Of a stretch of 64,000 nucleotides of DNA, positions 24,501 through 32,059 are shown one piece after another; positions within the stretch are counted from its first letter, which is position 1, and each line of letters begins with the position of its first letter. The DNA is taken from positions 31,962-95,961 of the forward strand of contig NZ_QKYK01000022.1 in NCBI RefSeq assembly GCF_003426815.1, in the 5' to 3' direction. A program made the translations under genes and the position numbers. The notes under the pieces are model-generated. The model saw nothing but the letters and a program-made list of their open reading frames with translations, had not been told where the DNA came from and did no database searches. The stretch comes from Desertimonas flava. Its GTDB lineage: Bacteria; Actinomycetota; Acidimicrobiia; Acidimicrobiales; Ilumatobacteraceae.

Positions 24501-25182
24501 GAGGATCACGGTGTTCGTGATGGTCGGTCACGCCGCGGCGGCTATTCCAGCCGGGGCATCGGAGGCGGTGATCGATCGCGGCGCCGCGGTCGGGTACGTC
24601 GACGAGGTGGTGCTCGTGGCGGTGCCCTGCCCGCTGCCCAAGATCCGCCGCCCGAAGGGGCCGGCCCCGGATCTGCGCCGTTGCATCGACTGGAAGGGTG
24701 AGAAGGCGCCGCAGCGGCTGGGCGAGCAGACCGAGCGGGGCGGCGTGACGTTCCGTGCTGCGGCCGGGCCGCTGCAACTGGCCGCCGTCGACGACCTCGT
24801 GGGTCTCGTCCTTCCGGCGCGGGGCCTGTTCGTCGACTTCCCCTCCCCCGTCGCCGAGGCCACGCTCTCGGTCGTGGTGATCGGCTCGGCTGACATCCGA
24901 GTCGTGGCCCTCGACGCCGAGCGGCAGGTCGTCGCGTCTGCATCGAGTACCGATGCCGACGGGCCGCGCCGCACGATCACCGTCGACGCCCGGGGAGCCC
25001 GGCTCCTCGCCGTCGCCACCCGCGCTGGTGCCGACGCCGTACTCGTCGAGCTGTGTTGGACGCCCACGACCGGCGACGCCAAACCAGGCACGAGGCCCGA
25101 CACGAAGCCGGACGCCAAACCGGACACGAAGCCGGACACCAAGCCGGACACCAAGCCGGTCGCCACGACAGCAAGGAGCTGA
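21559..25182 (+). CDS. 1207-aa PKD-domain protein with internal membrane helix
   Basis: No N-terminal signal peptide. Residues 1-480 are beta-rich with helices, and short motifs recur (TVDQILLAA, TVDQIEAFIAE). One strong membrane helix lies at 485-513 (WIVMIILGFVFGGLIIGVVL onward). Three PKD-like modules follow: WRFGDG about 610, VVDFGDDS about 697 with a DNDGG end, and TWDFGDCS about 798 with a DDDGG end. After them comes a carbohydrate-binding-like beta domain (about 866-1000), another beta domain, and a tail of KPDT units (1170-1200). PKD modules usually act outside the cell, so an N-in/C-out topology is likely. It is coupled to both neighbours. Function unknown. Confidence 0.85.
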   Translation: MADTGGFEVVAEISKATVDQILLAARKSNVIPQGFEEPNPIAFGPYLTEQVDVIVPEAGLSAELLPASNSVRINIPVEIDVQIQNPPVPSASLFNMTADLRVDAPLGTIPGEAPKIGVLTQNIALNQVGATLTSGDPVPPITEALIAEYVHARWEAETIPHVVQQTGASFAGRTFDVHFQTFDDENIAAKRIAVEAVGTDVTISIPCALQLSNITGAAPLPPSPLAVVARLALATELDVQPGRIRANLATATVTVEDLAPGEGVGGTNYSLVAALVGPLIETQLELRATAVAQAVGLISVDVPTVDQIEAFIAEQLHAKVAAQPNIGLWTPDFSGADVTVTDATPKVLADAIAIAINARPGSNLAQIDNFIPAGRGFAVAILGAKVIELIEARVDEPQPEGLGGIPQTRTVEGKEVRIHRLDFSLRTGAIRGDGDLTVIDAVAGSIDIDAGFWADIGLRWVDEPDGQRAEPFVIDDDVSLSAGAWIVMIILGFVFGGLIIGVVLLVVYLVVEGIADSVGGEVIEDETGQVKALSAWPTTLDGIGDVTSRFENPIVIEPGAVVFSGSILVTSMFALTASAPPDAQGPYFATARQPINLSGGVAVAGAAYHWRFGDGFQLAAIDAVHEYTHSAVYVSRLGSSVAQPGGVSLGNLTLVKVRNVPAVVSLHAPATVREGQQFEVVVDFTDAEWLDHHEVVVDFGDDSQPVVPAVTETNTKPAAVGRATASHAYCDDGTYTIRVQVIDNDGGIGVATHDIDVTNVAPVLTAPERMYAYHCSPLTLIAPFTDAGWCDTHTGTWDFGDCSPVIDATIRELHEPPEGIGYAAATHTYQDCGRFEARVVVADDDGGVGTDTTIVEVVDVRNRTFERGFRVLPVGEVANEWQPVGDGEFAADHSILRDGRAAQAMRGRGRAVGISQTIGANPGWDYQVTAHCHAPAPLTTMAVGIDPNGGNDPAADEIVWMRSPAPDAWRPTTVRATATAPRITVFVMVGHAAAAIPAGASEAVIDRGAAVGYVDEVVLVAVPCPLPKIRRPKGPAPDLRRCIDWKGEKAPQRLGEQTERGGVTFRAAAGPLQLAAVDDLVGLVLPARGLFVDFPSPVAEATLSVVVIGSADIRVVALDAERQVVASASSTDADGPRRTITVDARGARLLAVATRAGADAVLVELCWTPTTGDAKPGTRPDTKPDAKPDTKPDTKPDTKPVATTARS

Positions 25183-25185
25183 GAC

Positions 25186-25854
25186 ATGCCGCAACAGGAC
25201 GTCACGATCAACGCCTGGCCCGATCCGCTCGCCATCACTCATCGCACCGATCCCGAACGCACGCCGCAGGTCGACATGACGATGACGATGCGCGCCGAGC
25301 GGCCGGTGCCGGTGTGCTTCACCCTGTGCGAGCCGATCTGCGCCCGCAGCGACTACTCGATCGGCCTGTCGATCTTCGACAACCCAGTGGTGCGGATCCG
25401 GCTCGTCGGTGAGACCCGCATCGCGCCGTGCGGCGACAGGCACGACACGCCACCACGGCGGCCCGACTGCGTCGACTTCACGACGCTGAAGCGGGGGACG
25501 AAACTGACCGAGAAGTTCGAGCACGACGGCGCCGTCGTCGAGGTGGCCGGCCCCACCCAGGTGGCCGACGCCGGCGGGGCGAACGGCGTGGTCGTCCCCC
25601 AGGGCGGCCTGCGCGTCACGTTCCCCACCGCCGTCACCGCCGCCTCGGTCCGGTTGCTGGCCAAGACCGAGGCCGCCATCGAGGGCCGCTCCGGCGACTC
25701 GCTCGTCACCACGGTGAAGGTCGACCCGTCCTCGTCCGTCCAACAGATCGACGTGCCCGGCCTGTCCCTGACGACGATCTCGGTCGACGGCGAGGGCGTC
25801 ATCGTCACCGAGGTGTGCGCCCGTCACGCCGACGAACGCGACCGCATCTTCTGA
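25186..25854 (+). CDS. Hypothetical protein of the PKD/isoprenoid cassette
   Basis: 222 aa, starting 3 nt after the PKD protein stop, so surely the same transcript. No signal peptide or membrane helix. The N-terminal half has four close cysteines in PVCFTLCEPICAR and further cysteines at GDRH-DTPPRRPDC. The C-terminal half (VVVPQGGLRVTFPTAVTAAS then VRLLAKTEAAI) resembles the beta domain near the C terminus of the preceding protein (ARGLFVDFPSPVAEATLSVV), so the two share a module. I do not recognise a named family. Confidence 0.75.
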   Translation: MPQQDVTINAWPDPLAITHRTDPERTPQVDMTMTMRAERPVPVCFTLCEPICARSDYSIGLSIFDNPVVRIRLVGETRIAPCGDRHDTPPRRPDCVDFTTLKRGTKLTEKFEHDGAVVEVAGPTQVADAGGANGVVVPQGGLRVTFPTAVTAASVRLLAKTEAAIEGRSGDSLVTTVKVDPSSSVQQIDVPGLSLTTISVDGEGVIVTEVCARHADERDRIF

Positions 25855-25885
25855 TCCGACCCCCCACCCCAACAACGGAGCGATC

Positions 25886-26623
25886 GTGAGCGAACCGGCC
25901 TCTCAACCCAGCGAACTCGGCGACCAGGCAAAGCAGATCTTGGGCGCGGCGGAAGCCGACGTCGCCGCCGCGGCGGCCAGCGCGGCCCGCCTCGTGCAAC
26001 GGGCCGGCGCCATCCTCGAAGAGGAGCTGTCGGTCGGCATCGCGGCCATGGACCGCCTGGAGAGCCGGTTCGTCGACGTCGAGGCGATCCGCGATCCCGA
26101 GACCCACGAGCTGCTCAACCGCTTTCGGACCGACGCCCACCAGATCGTCGATCTGCTCATCGACGTGGTCGGCACGTCGTTCGACGCCTTGGGCCGGGTC
26201 GCCGACCAGGGCATCTCGATCGGGCTGCCGATCGACAAGCTGATGGCGCGGGCGGCGCGCAACGGTTCGCCCAACCCGGTCAACGGCGGCTCGACCGGCA
26301 CGGTGTCGGTGCTCGACGCCGTCGAGACGGTCGCGCGCGGCGGCGACGCGACGTTGTCGATGGCGGTCACCAACTCGTCGGACTCGATGACCGAGCCGTT
26401 CTCGCTCGTGGCCAGCGACCTGATCTCCGACGCCGGCCAGCGCATCGCCGCGACCCACGTGTCGTTCGAGCCGGCGAGCGTCGTCCTCGCCGCGAAGGCG
26501 TCGGAACGGGTGACGATCAAGGTCCACGTGCCCGACGGCATCGACCCGGGCCGCTACGCCGGTCTGGTCCAGGCGACCAACCTCGAGCATGTGCGGGCAG
26601 TGTTGACGATCACGGTGACGTGA
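25886..26623 (+). CDS. Hypothetical protein: helical N terminus, Ig-like C terminus
   Basis: 245 aa from a GTG. Residues 10-120 are alpha-helical and Ala-rich (DQAKQILGAAEADVAAAAAS; LLNRFRTDAHQIVDLLIDVV) and may form a coiled coil. Residues 140-245 form an Ig-like beta sandwich (VETVARGGDATLSMAVTNSS ... ASVVLAAKASERVTIKVHVP), similar to domains that dock to surface or secreted complexes. No signal peptide. The stop overlaps the polyprenyl synthase start (GTGA). Function unknown. Confidence 0.75.
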   Translation: MSEPASQPSELGDQAKQILGAAEADVAAAAASAARLVQRAGAILEEELSVGIAAMDRLESRFVDVEAIRDPETHELLNRFRTDAHQIVDLLIDVVGTSFDALGRVADQGISIGLPIDKLMARAARNGSPNPVNGGSTGTVSVLDAVETVARGGDATLSMAVTNSSDSMTEPFSLVASDLISDAGQRIAATHVSFEPASVVLAAKASERVTIKVHVPDGIDPGRYAGLVQATNLEHVRAVLTITVT

Positions 26624-27690
26624 CCGTCCCGGTCGAGTCCGTCGGCGCCGTGGTCGCCCCTACGGCGCGGGCGCTGTTCGACGACCGCCTGCGCCGCTAC
26701 CGGGACGTGACGATCGCCGGGCTGCTGTCGTACGTGCCCCGGCGGGAGCCGGCGACGCACCTGTACGACCTCGTTCCGGACTATCCCACCCGACCCGGCA
26801 AGGGATTGCGGCCGGCGCTGTGCATCGCCACGTGCCGGGCGTTCGGAGGGCGGGTCGAGCAGGTGCTGCTGTCGGCGATCGCCATCGAGTGCTTCCACAA
26901 CGCGTTCCTCGTGCACGACGACGTCGAGGACGGCAGCGAGCACCGTCGCGGCAGGCCGACGATGCACGCGGCCGAGGGGGTCCCCATCGCCGTCAACGTG
27001 GGCGACGCGCTGAACGTGTTGAGCATCCGGCCGCTCATGGACAACCTGGCGGCGATCGGCCCGCGCCTCACGTGGCTGGTGTTCGCCGAGATCGAGCACA
27101 TGGTGCGCCAGTCGGTCGAGGGGCAGGCGATCGAGCTGGGCTGGGTGCGGGACAACGTCGTCGACCTCGAGATCGAGGAGTACCTGCGGATGACGCTGAA
27201 GAAGACGTGTTGGTACACGTGCATGCATCCCGTCCGCATCGGCGCCATCGTGGCGACGAAGGGGCGCATCGATCCCGCCCGGTTCGACCGCTTCGCCTAC
27301 TTCATGGGCGCGGCGTTCCAGATCCAAGACGACCTGCTCAATCTGCGCGGCGTCGAGAAGGTCTACGGCAAGGAGATCCTCGGCGACCTGTGGGAGGGCA
27401 AGCGGACGGTGATGCTGCTCCACCTGTTGAAGGCGCTCCGCGGCGCCGATCGGGATCGCCTCGTGACCTTCCTGAGGCTGCCGCGCCGCGAGCGTCATGG
27501 CGAGGACGTGGAGTGGGTCCGTGACCAGATGGAGCGGCACGGGAGCTTCGACTTCGCCGCCGCCGTGGCGCACGGACTGGCCACCGCGGCACGCGCCGAG
27601 TTCGACGTGGCCTATGCCGGCGCGACCGGCACCGACGACCTGGAGATGCTCCAGACGCTCGTGACCTACATGATCGAGCGCGAGGTCTGA
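26620..27690 (+). CDS. Polyprenyl diphosphate synthase (GGPP synthase-type)
   Basis: 356 aa, GTG start inside GTGA. First Asp-rich motif LVHDDVEDG (D100-D101-x-x-D104), preceded by PGKGLRP for IPP binding. Second motif FQIQDDLLNL (D237-D238-L-L-N241) has Asn in the last position, as in several GGPP synthases of other groups. The RGRPT and KGKRT-like (WEGKRTVMLLHLL) segments are present. By family it condenses IPP with allylic diphosphates. The bulky residues before the first motif (CFHNAFLVHDD) suggest a medium chain such as C20, but this is inference. It ends exactly where the opposite-strand reductase ends. Confidence 0.92.
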   Translation: MTVPVESVGAVVAPTARALFDDRLRRYRDVTIAGLLSYVPRREPATHLYDLVPDYPTRPGKGLRPALCIATCRAFGGRVEQVLLSAIAIECFHNAFLVHDDVEDGSEHRRGRPTMHAAEGVPIAVNVGDALNVLSIRPLMDNLAAIGPRLTWLVFAEIEHMVRQSVEGQAIELGWVRDNVVDLEIEEYLRMTLKKTCWYTCMHPVRIGAIVATKGRIDPARFDRFAYFMGAAFQIQDDLLNLRGVEKVYGKEILGDLWEGKRTVMLLHLLKALRGADRDRLVTFLRLPRRERHGEDVEWVRDQMERHGSFDFAAAVAHGLATAARAEFDVAYAGATGTDDLEMLQTLVTYMIEREV

Positions 27691-29184
27691 TCAGCGCGTC
27701 GGCGACGCGACGACCGTCTGCGTGGCGAGCTCGAACAGCGCCATCGCCACGGCCGCCGCCCACGACGCCGAGGCCGCCGGGTCGCGCGCCGTGTTGGACG
27801 CGACGCTGCCGACGGTGTCGGTCACGTCGTCGACGAGCGAGCGCAGCCGGGAGCGGGGCTGCAGGGCGACGCGGGCACCCTGCACGATCGCCGTCCTCGC
27901 CGCCTGCTTGGCCGTGCCCCCGACGACCTGGCGCGACAGGGCCGTCCTGGCCGGCGTGATCCCGGCGAGGATGCCTCCCGCCAGATCGGCGTAGGCCTTG
28001 TCGTTCGTCGCCCGGGCGCAGATCACCCGCAGCGCCTGGAGCCACACGGCGTTGAGGTCGCGGCGTCTGATCAGGCTGATGATCGTCGTGGCCAGGGCCA
28101 TCTCCGGTCGCAACACGGCGGCCACGCGTCGCTCGTAGGGCAGGAGGTCGCCGATGCCGACACGGCCGGTGCCAGCTCGCAGTGCGGTGCCGATCGTCTC
28201 GGCCGCCCACCGCCCGCTCAAGAGTGCGTACTGGATGCCCTCCCCGTTGAGCGGGTTGATGAGGCCGGCGGCGTCACCCACCAGGAGCAGCCCGTCCCGT
28301 ACGAGCGGGGTGCGGTGGTTGTAGGTGGACAACGGCCAGCCGAGCACGCGGCCCTGGATCGTCGCCCCGCCGAGCCGCTCACGCAACGCCGCGTCGCTGT
28401 CCACGAGCTCCAGCAGTTGCGTGCGGAGATGACCATCGGTCGGCGGCGTCGTCTCCATCACCATGCCGAGACCGACGTTGGCGGTGGTCGCCGACGTCGG
28501 GAACAGCCAGGCGTAGCCGGGAAAGCTGTCCTGGCTGAAGTACATGTCGCACCGGTCGCCGGGCCCGGCCACGCCCGTGTAGTAGGCGCGGACCGCGACG
28601 ATGCGGTCCTTCTTGTTCGGCGACGGATCGGTCCGCAGCGATCGGGCGATCTTCGAGTTGCTGCCGTCGGCGGCGACGACGATGCGCGACCGGAGACGGA
28701 CCGGCGTTTCGCCGTCGCGGCCGCCGACGGTCGCCTCGACCACCGCGCACCGGTCCGTCACCTCGACACCGAGGACCTTCGTGCCGGGCTGGAAGCGAGC
28801 GCCGGCACCGATCGCGGCCTGGCGGATCCAGTCGTCGAGATCCAGTCGGGGGATGACGCGGCCGAAGGACGGCAGACCGTCGGCTGCCGGCAGGTTGCGC
28901 GTCACGAGGGGTCGGCCGTCGAGGAACAGCGTGGCCCCGATGACCCGGTTCGTCCGCTGGAAGTCCGGCCGTGGCGTCACGCCCATGTCGGCGAGTTCCC
29001 GCAGGGCGACGGGGCCGACGAAGTCGCCGCACACCTTGTCGCGAGGGAACGCCGACGAGTCGACGAGGAGCACGTCGAAACCGGCGCGAGCGAGATGGAA
29101 CGCCGTCGACGCGCCGGCCGGACCGGCGCCGACGACGATCACGTCGGCGTCGTACGTCACCGGCAGATGCAGCGAGACCGTCAT
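27691..29184 (-). CDS. Geranylgeranyl reductase family FAD oxidoreductase
   Basis: 497 aa from the ATG at 29184 (MTVSLHLPVTYDADVIVVGA). FAD motif VVGAGPAGASTAFHLARAGF. The PRDKVCGDFVGPVALRELAD segment with C is diagnostic of the geranylgeranyl reductase family. VVAADGSNS and LLVGDAAGLINPLNGEGIQY are the two further flavin motifs. The C terminus is longer than usual and ends with a hydrophobic helix (WAAAVAMALFELATQTVV) that may anchor it. By family it reduces prenyl double bonds. The stop is directly adjacent to that of the polyprenyl synthase (27690/27691), which fits a shared isoprenoid pathway. Confidence 0.9.
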   Translation of the reverse strand: MTVSLHLPVTYDADVIVVGAGPAGASTAFHLARAGFDVLLVDSSAFPRDKVCGDFVGPVALRELADMGVTPRPDFQRTNRVIGATLFLDGRPLVTRNLPAADGLPSFGRVIPRLDLDDWIRQAAIGAGARFQPGTKVLGVEVTDRCAVVEATVGGRDGETPVRLRSRIVVAADGSNSKIARSLRTDPSPNKKDRIVAVRAYYTGVAGPGDRCDMYFSQDSFPGYAWLFPTSATTANVGLGMVMETTPPTDGHLRTQLLELVDSDAALRERLGGATIQGRVLGWPLSTYNHRTPLVRDGLLLVGDAAGLINPLNGEGIQYALLSGRWAAETIGTALRAGTGRVGIGDLLPYERRVAAVLRPEMALATTIISLIRRRDLNAVWLQALRVICARATNDKAYADLAGGILAGITPARTALSRQVVGGTAKQAARTAIVQGARVALQPRSRLRSLVDDVTDTVGSVASNTARDPAASASWAAAVAMALFELATQTVVASPTR

Positions 29185-29247
29185 CGGATCCCATCCCCCC
29201 TCAAGGACGATCCGATGGTAGTCCACGGCGTCGCGGGCCCCGCCGCC

Positions 29248-29301
29248 GACTTCCTGTACTGGAAATTGCCCGTCTGCGAGCAAGAATCAGTACAGGAAGT
29301 C
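29248..29301. repeat. Dispersed hairpin family B, copy 4
   Basis: Perfect outer arms GACTTCCTGTACTG (29248-29261) and CAGTACAGGAAGTC (29288-29301). Inside, TTGCCCG-TCTG-CGAGCAA can form a second stem with one mismatch. It lies between two minus-strand genes, downstream of the SnoaL-like gene, at the end of the long catabolic operon. Confidence 0.8.
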
Positions 29302-29323
29302 GCGGGCGGGCGGCCCCGTCAGC

Positions 29324-29875
29324 TCATGACCGCACGCCCTCGCTGGTGACGCGCAGCGGCTCGATGCCAGGCCCCCCGCCGAGCCCTCGCTCGCGGCCCG
29401 TGTCACCGAAGCATGGCCGGGGCTCGTCGGCGTCGGGCAGCGGCGAGCAGTGGAAGTGCCACATCTTCCACACCGGGTTCCCGTCACCGTCGTCGCGCTG
29501 GTAGATCTCGGTCGCGCGGAGACGGTTCTCCATCGTGTCCTTCATCTCCCACGTGGCCGAGCCCGTGCCGGAATCGCCGATCGCCCGCATGGGGAACACG
29601 CCCTCGCAGGCGATCCACGCCATGTCGCCGGAGATCGTGAGCCGCATGATCTCGATGTCGGGGAAGGCGACGATGTCGAGCTCCTTCTGGTACCACTCCC
29701 AGAGCTTCGTCTTCTCCTCGATGCCGAAGTACGGGTGCCCGTTGGCGTTGAACATGAGGTACGAGTCGCCCGAGGGGTACACGCTCTGCATCAGCGGGAT
29801 GACCAGCTGGTGGTTCGCCTCCCACCAGTCCTTGTGCAGCTTGAGGATGTCCTCACGATCTTGTTCGACGGTCAT
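29324..29875 (-). CDS. SnoaL/NTF2-like protein (polyketide-cyclase fold)
   Basis: 183 aa. An N-terminal helix (QDREDILKLHKDWWEANHQL) then the cone fold typical of SnoaL-like and ketosteroid-isomerase-like proteins: HPYFGIEEKTKLWEWYQKEL, IEIMRLTISGDMAWIACEGV, and the tail NPVWKMWHFHCSPLPDADEP. Such proteins act as small hydrolases, cyclases or isomerases. It is the last gene of the minus-strand operon, 54 nt after the DUF1028 gene, and is followed by hairpin B copy 4. Substrate unknown. Confidence 0.8.
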   Translation of the reverse strand: MTVEQDREDILKLHKDWWEANHQLVIPLMQSVYPSGDSYLMFNANGHPYFGIEEKTKLWEWYQKELDIVAFPDIEIMRLTISGDMAWIACEGVFPMRAIGDSGTGSATWEMKDTMENRLRATEIYQRDDGDGNPVWKMWHFHCSPLPDADEPRPCFGDTGRERGLGGGPGIEPLRVTSEGVRS

Positions 29876-29929
29876 GGTTGATCTCCTGGATGTTGGTGTA
29901 AATGGAACGGACGAGACGGCGTCGGGAGC

Positions 29930-30859
29930 TCAACCCGGGAGCAGGCGCGCGAGGTCGAGGGCGTCGAACGGCCAGCTGCCGGCGTCGCCGAGTGCCCGCA
30001 CGAGTTGGTTCAGCGACGGCAGGTGGGCACCGGCGAAGGCGAACGTGGACCGGGCGAGATCGTCGTGGCCGAAGCGGGCGTACAGCACGCCGAGCCACAC
30101 CGACGGTTCGACGTTGGCGGTCCCGAACCAGCGTTGCGCCGACGAGAGCACATGGACGGCGTCGGCCACCGCCCCGGCGTCGGCGGTCGGCTCGCCGACG
30201 AGCAGGCCCTCGGCATTGAGCAGGTCGATGAGCCCGCCGAACGCGGCCTGCGTGTCGACGAGGCGGCGGAGTTCGACGAGCGGCTGCGGATGGTCGTCCA
30301 CGCGCAGGTCGAGCACCGTCTGCTGGCCGAGCGGGAGGCCGGTCGCGCCGCGGACGATCTTGACGGCGGCGCTCTGCTGGCCACGGAGGTCACCGCCGGC
30401 GGCCTGCGCTGCGTCCAGCGCCGCCAACAATCGGCGGACGAGCGGTTCGCTCGATGTGGCGGCAAAAGCCGTCGCCATCGCCTCCCACACCGCGGGCGAC
30501 GTCACCAGGTTGGCCTGCACGCTGAACCCGTCTCCGGCAACGTGGCCGGCGGCGGCGATGCAGGCCGTTCCCGTGTAGGCGGCCACCTCACCGGCAGCCG
30601 AGACGATGGCCACCTGGCGCCGTTCGCGACCGTCGTCGGCATCCTGGACTGCCGCCAGCGCGTCGGCAGGCCCGTCGCCGCTCGCCAGTCGCCGCAGGCC
30701 CGCGACGCCGTAGCTCAGGTCGACGATCGACTGCGTGGCGATGGCCCCGACGCCCGCCTCGGCGAACGGCACGACGCTACCGGCCGCGAAGAAGTGCGAC
30801 TGGACGGCCACACCGAGCTCCCCCGTCGACGGGTCCCGAGCGACGATCGAGTACGTCAT
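29930..30859 (-). CDS. DUF1028 family protein (Ntn-hydrolase-like)
   Basis: 309 aa from the ATG at 30859. The N terminus MTYSIVARDPSTGELGVAVQ, then SHFFAAGSVVPFAEAGVGAI and ATQSIVDLSYG, is the DUF1028 signature. The fold is thought to be Ntn-hydrolase-like. The C-terminal part (HPQPLVELRRLVDTQAAFGG) continues with a helical repeat similar to the peptidoglycan-binding-like tail seen in many members. ATGA overlap with the hydrolase gene. DUF1028 proteins often occur in amino-acid or hydantoin/peptide catabolic loci, which fits the operon. Activity unproven. Confidence 0.85.
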   Translation of the reverse strand: MTYSIVARDPSTGELGVAVQSHFFAAGSVVPFAEAGVGAIATQSIVDLSYGVAGLRRLASGDGPADALAAVQDADDGRERRQVAIVSAAGEVAAYTGTACIAAAGHVAGDGFSVQANLVTSPAVWEAMATAFAATSSEPLVRRLLAALDAAQAAGGDLRGQQSAAVKIVRGATGLPLGQQTVLDLRVDDHPQPLVELRRLVDTQAAFGGLIDLLNAEGLLVGEPTADAGAVADAVHVLSSAQRWFGTANVEPSVWLGVLYARFGHDDLARSTFAFAGAHLPSLNQLVRALGDAGSWPFDALDLARLLPG

Positions 30860-31683
30860 CCGCCGGACCCCACCGACGAGTCGACCGACGCGAGGAACGC
30901 CCGCAGCACGTCGGCGAGCAGCTCCGGTGATTCGAGCATCGGCAGGTGCCCGATGCCGGGTAGCAGGGTCTGGACCGAGCCGAGGATGCGAGCGGCCTCC
31001 AGCCCAAGCGCCGGCGTGCACGTGGCGTCGTGCTCACCGGTGATCACGATCGACGGACACTCGACACGCGCCGCCAACTCGCGGGCATCGGACGTGATGG
31101 TGGCCAACCACACCTGCTTCACCGTCGCCACGTCGTTGGGGTTCGACAGGTCGAGTCCACGATCGATCACCGACTGCGGCGTTCCGGGGGCGAACGTGAG
31201 GTTCGGGAACACCTGCTCGAACGTGCCACGCACGCCGTGCTCGTCGAAGACCCTCAGCACCTCCTCGACATCGGCGCCCTCGAACCACAGGGATGCACCG
31301 ACGAGGCCGATCGAACGCACCCTTCCGGGGTTGCGGGCGGCCAGGCTGGCACTGAGCGGCCCGCCGAGGCTGCCGCCCACCACGTGGGCGACGGCGTCGG
31401 GCAGGATGGCGTCGAACACGGCCTGGCAGTCGTCGGTCCACTCCTCCAGCCCGTAGGGACCGACGGAATCGGAGGCACCGTGCGACCGCATGTCGAGCAT
31501 GACGCAGTCGCGCTCGGGCAGCCGGTCGACCACGTCGGTCCAGATCAGCCCTTGCATGTTGATCGGATGGATGAAGAACACCGGCGGGACGTCCGGCTGG
31601 GTGCCCGGCCGTCGCCAGACCCGCAAGCGGCCGACGGGTCCGTCGACGAAGCTCTCCTGGTAGTTGGCGGGGAGATAGCTCAT
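30856..31683 (-). CDS. Alpha/beta hydrolase
   Basis: 275 aa. Nucleophile S105 in VVGGSLGGPL; acid in VITGEHDATCTP; His in GIGHLPMLESPELL. The oxyanion region FFIHPINMQGLIW has HP instead of the usual HG. MLDMRSHGASD is typical of enol-lactonase and RutD-like hydrolases. No signal peptide. It lies mid-operon between REDY-like and DUF1028 genes, so it probably cleaves a lactone, ester or amide intermediate. Confidence 0.88.
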   Translation of the reverse strand: MSYLPANYQESFVDGPVGRLRVWRRPGTQPDVPPVFFIHPINMQGLIWTDVVDRLPERDCVMLDMRSHGASDSVGPYGLEEWTDDCQAVFDAILPDAVAHVVGGSLGGPLSASLAARNPGRVRSIGLVGASLWFEGADVEEVLRVFDEHGVRGTFEQVFPNLTFAPGTPQSVIDRGLDLSNPNDVATVKQVWLATITSDARELAARVECPSIVITGEHDATCTPALGLEAARILGSVQTLLPGIGHLPMLESPELLADVLRAFLASVDSSVGSGG

Positions 31684-31708
31684 GGCGCGGCTCGGCTCGT
31701 CACACCCG

Positions 31709-32032
31709 TCAGCGCACGACGGAGCCGACGGCGGCCTCGAACGGGCCGATGTGCGAGGCGAACCCCTCGAACAACTCCGGCGGCGAGCCGGCGACGTCGG
31801 CCTGGTAGTCGGCGAGGCTCGACACCTCCATGATCTCGATGTAGTCGTAGCCGGGGAGGCCGACCCCCTCGAGCACTGTCTCGGGCGACAGCCGCACGAC
31901 GCGGTAGTCGGTGGTGCACGGCCATGCCATCACCGACGGGATGTCGACGTCACGAACCCACTGTTCGTATTCGTCGCGGCGGCTGGGGTCGGCCAGCTTG
32001 GTGAGGAAGAAGAGGATCTGCGGCTCGGACAT
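31709..32032 (-). CDS. REDY/HapK-like small protein
   Basis: 107 aa from the ATG at 32032, with TTGGAG upstream; a TTG four codons earlier is possible. It begins SEPQILFFLTKLADPSRRDE, then WVRDVDIPSV and YDYIEIMEVSSLADYQADVA. This resembles the REDY-like HapK/Dabb alpha-beta barrel proteins. Such proteins are small dimeric barrels that act as auxiliary enzymes or heme/aromatic binding proteins. It lies between the hydrolase and the luciferase-like oxidoreductase. Role unknown. Confidence 0.7.
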   Translation of the reverse strand: MSEPQILFFLTKLADPSRRDEYEQWVRDVDIPSVMAWPCTTDYRVVRLSPETVLEGVGLPGYDYIEIMEVSSLADYQADVAGSPPELFEGFASHIGPFEAAVGSVVR

Positions 32033-32059
32033 GGGTGACTCCAATCGGGTGCGGTGGCG

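Noticed and set aside
25083..25170. The KPDT-coding stretch as a separate repeat element
   Set aside because: It is in frame and forms the C-terminal tail of the PKD protein.
20397..29184. Encapsulin family 2 operon (these can include prenyl synthases)
   Set aside because: No shell protein or cyclic-nucleotide-binding domain is encoded in the cassette.
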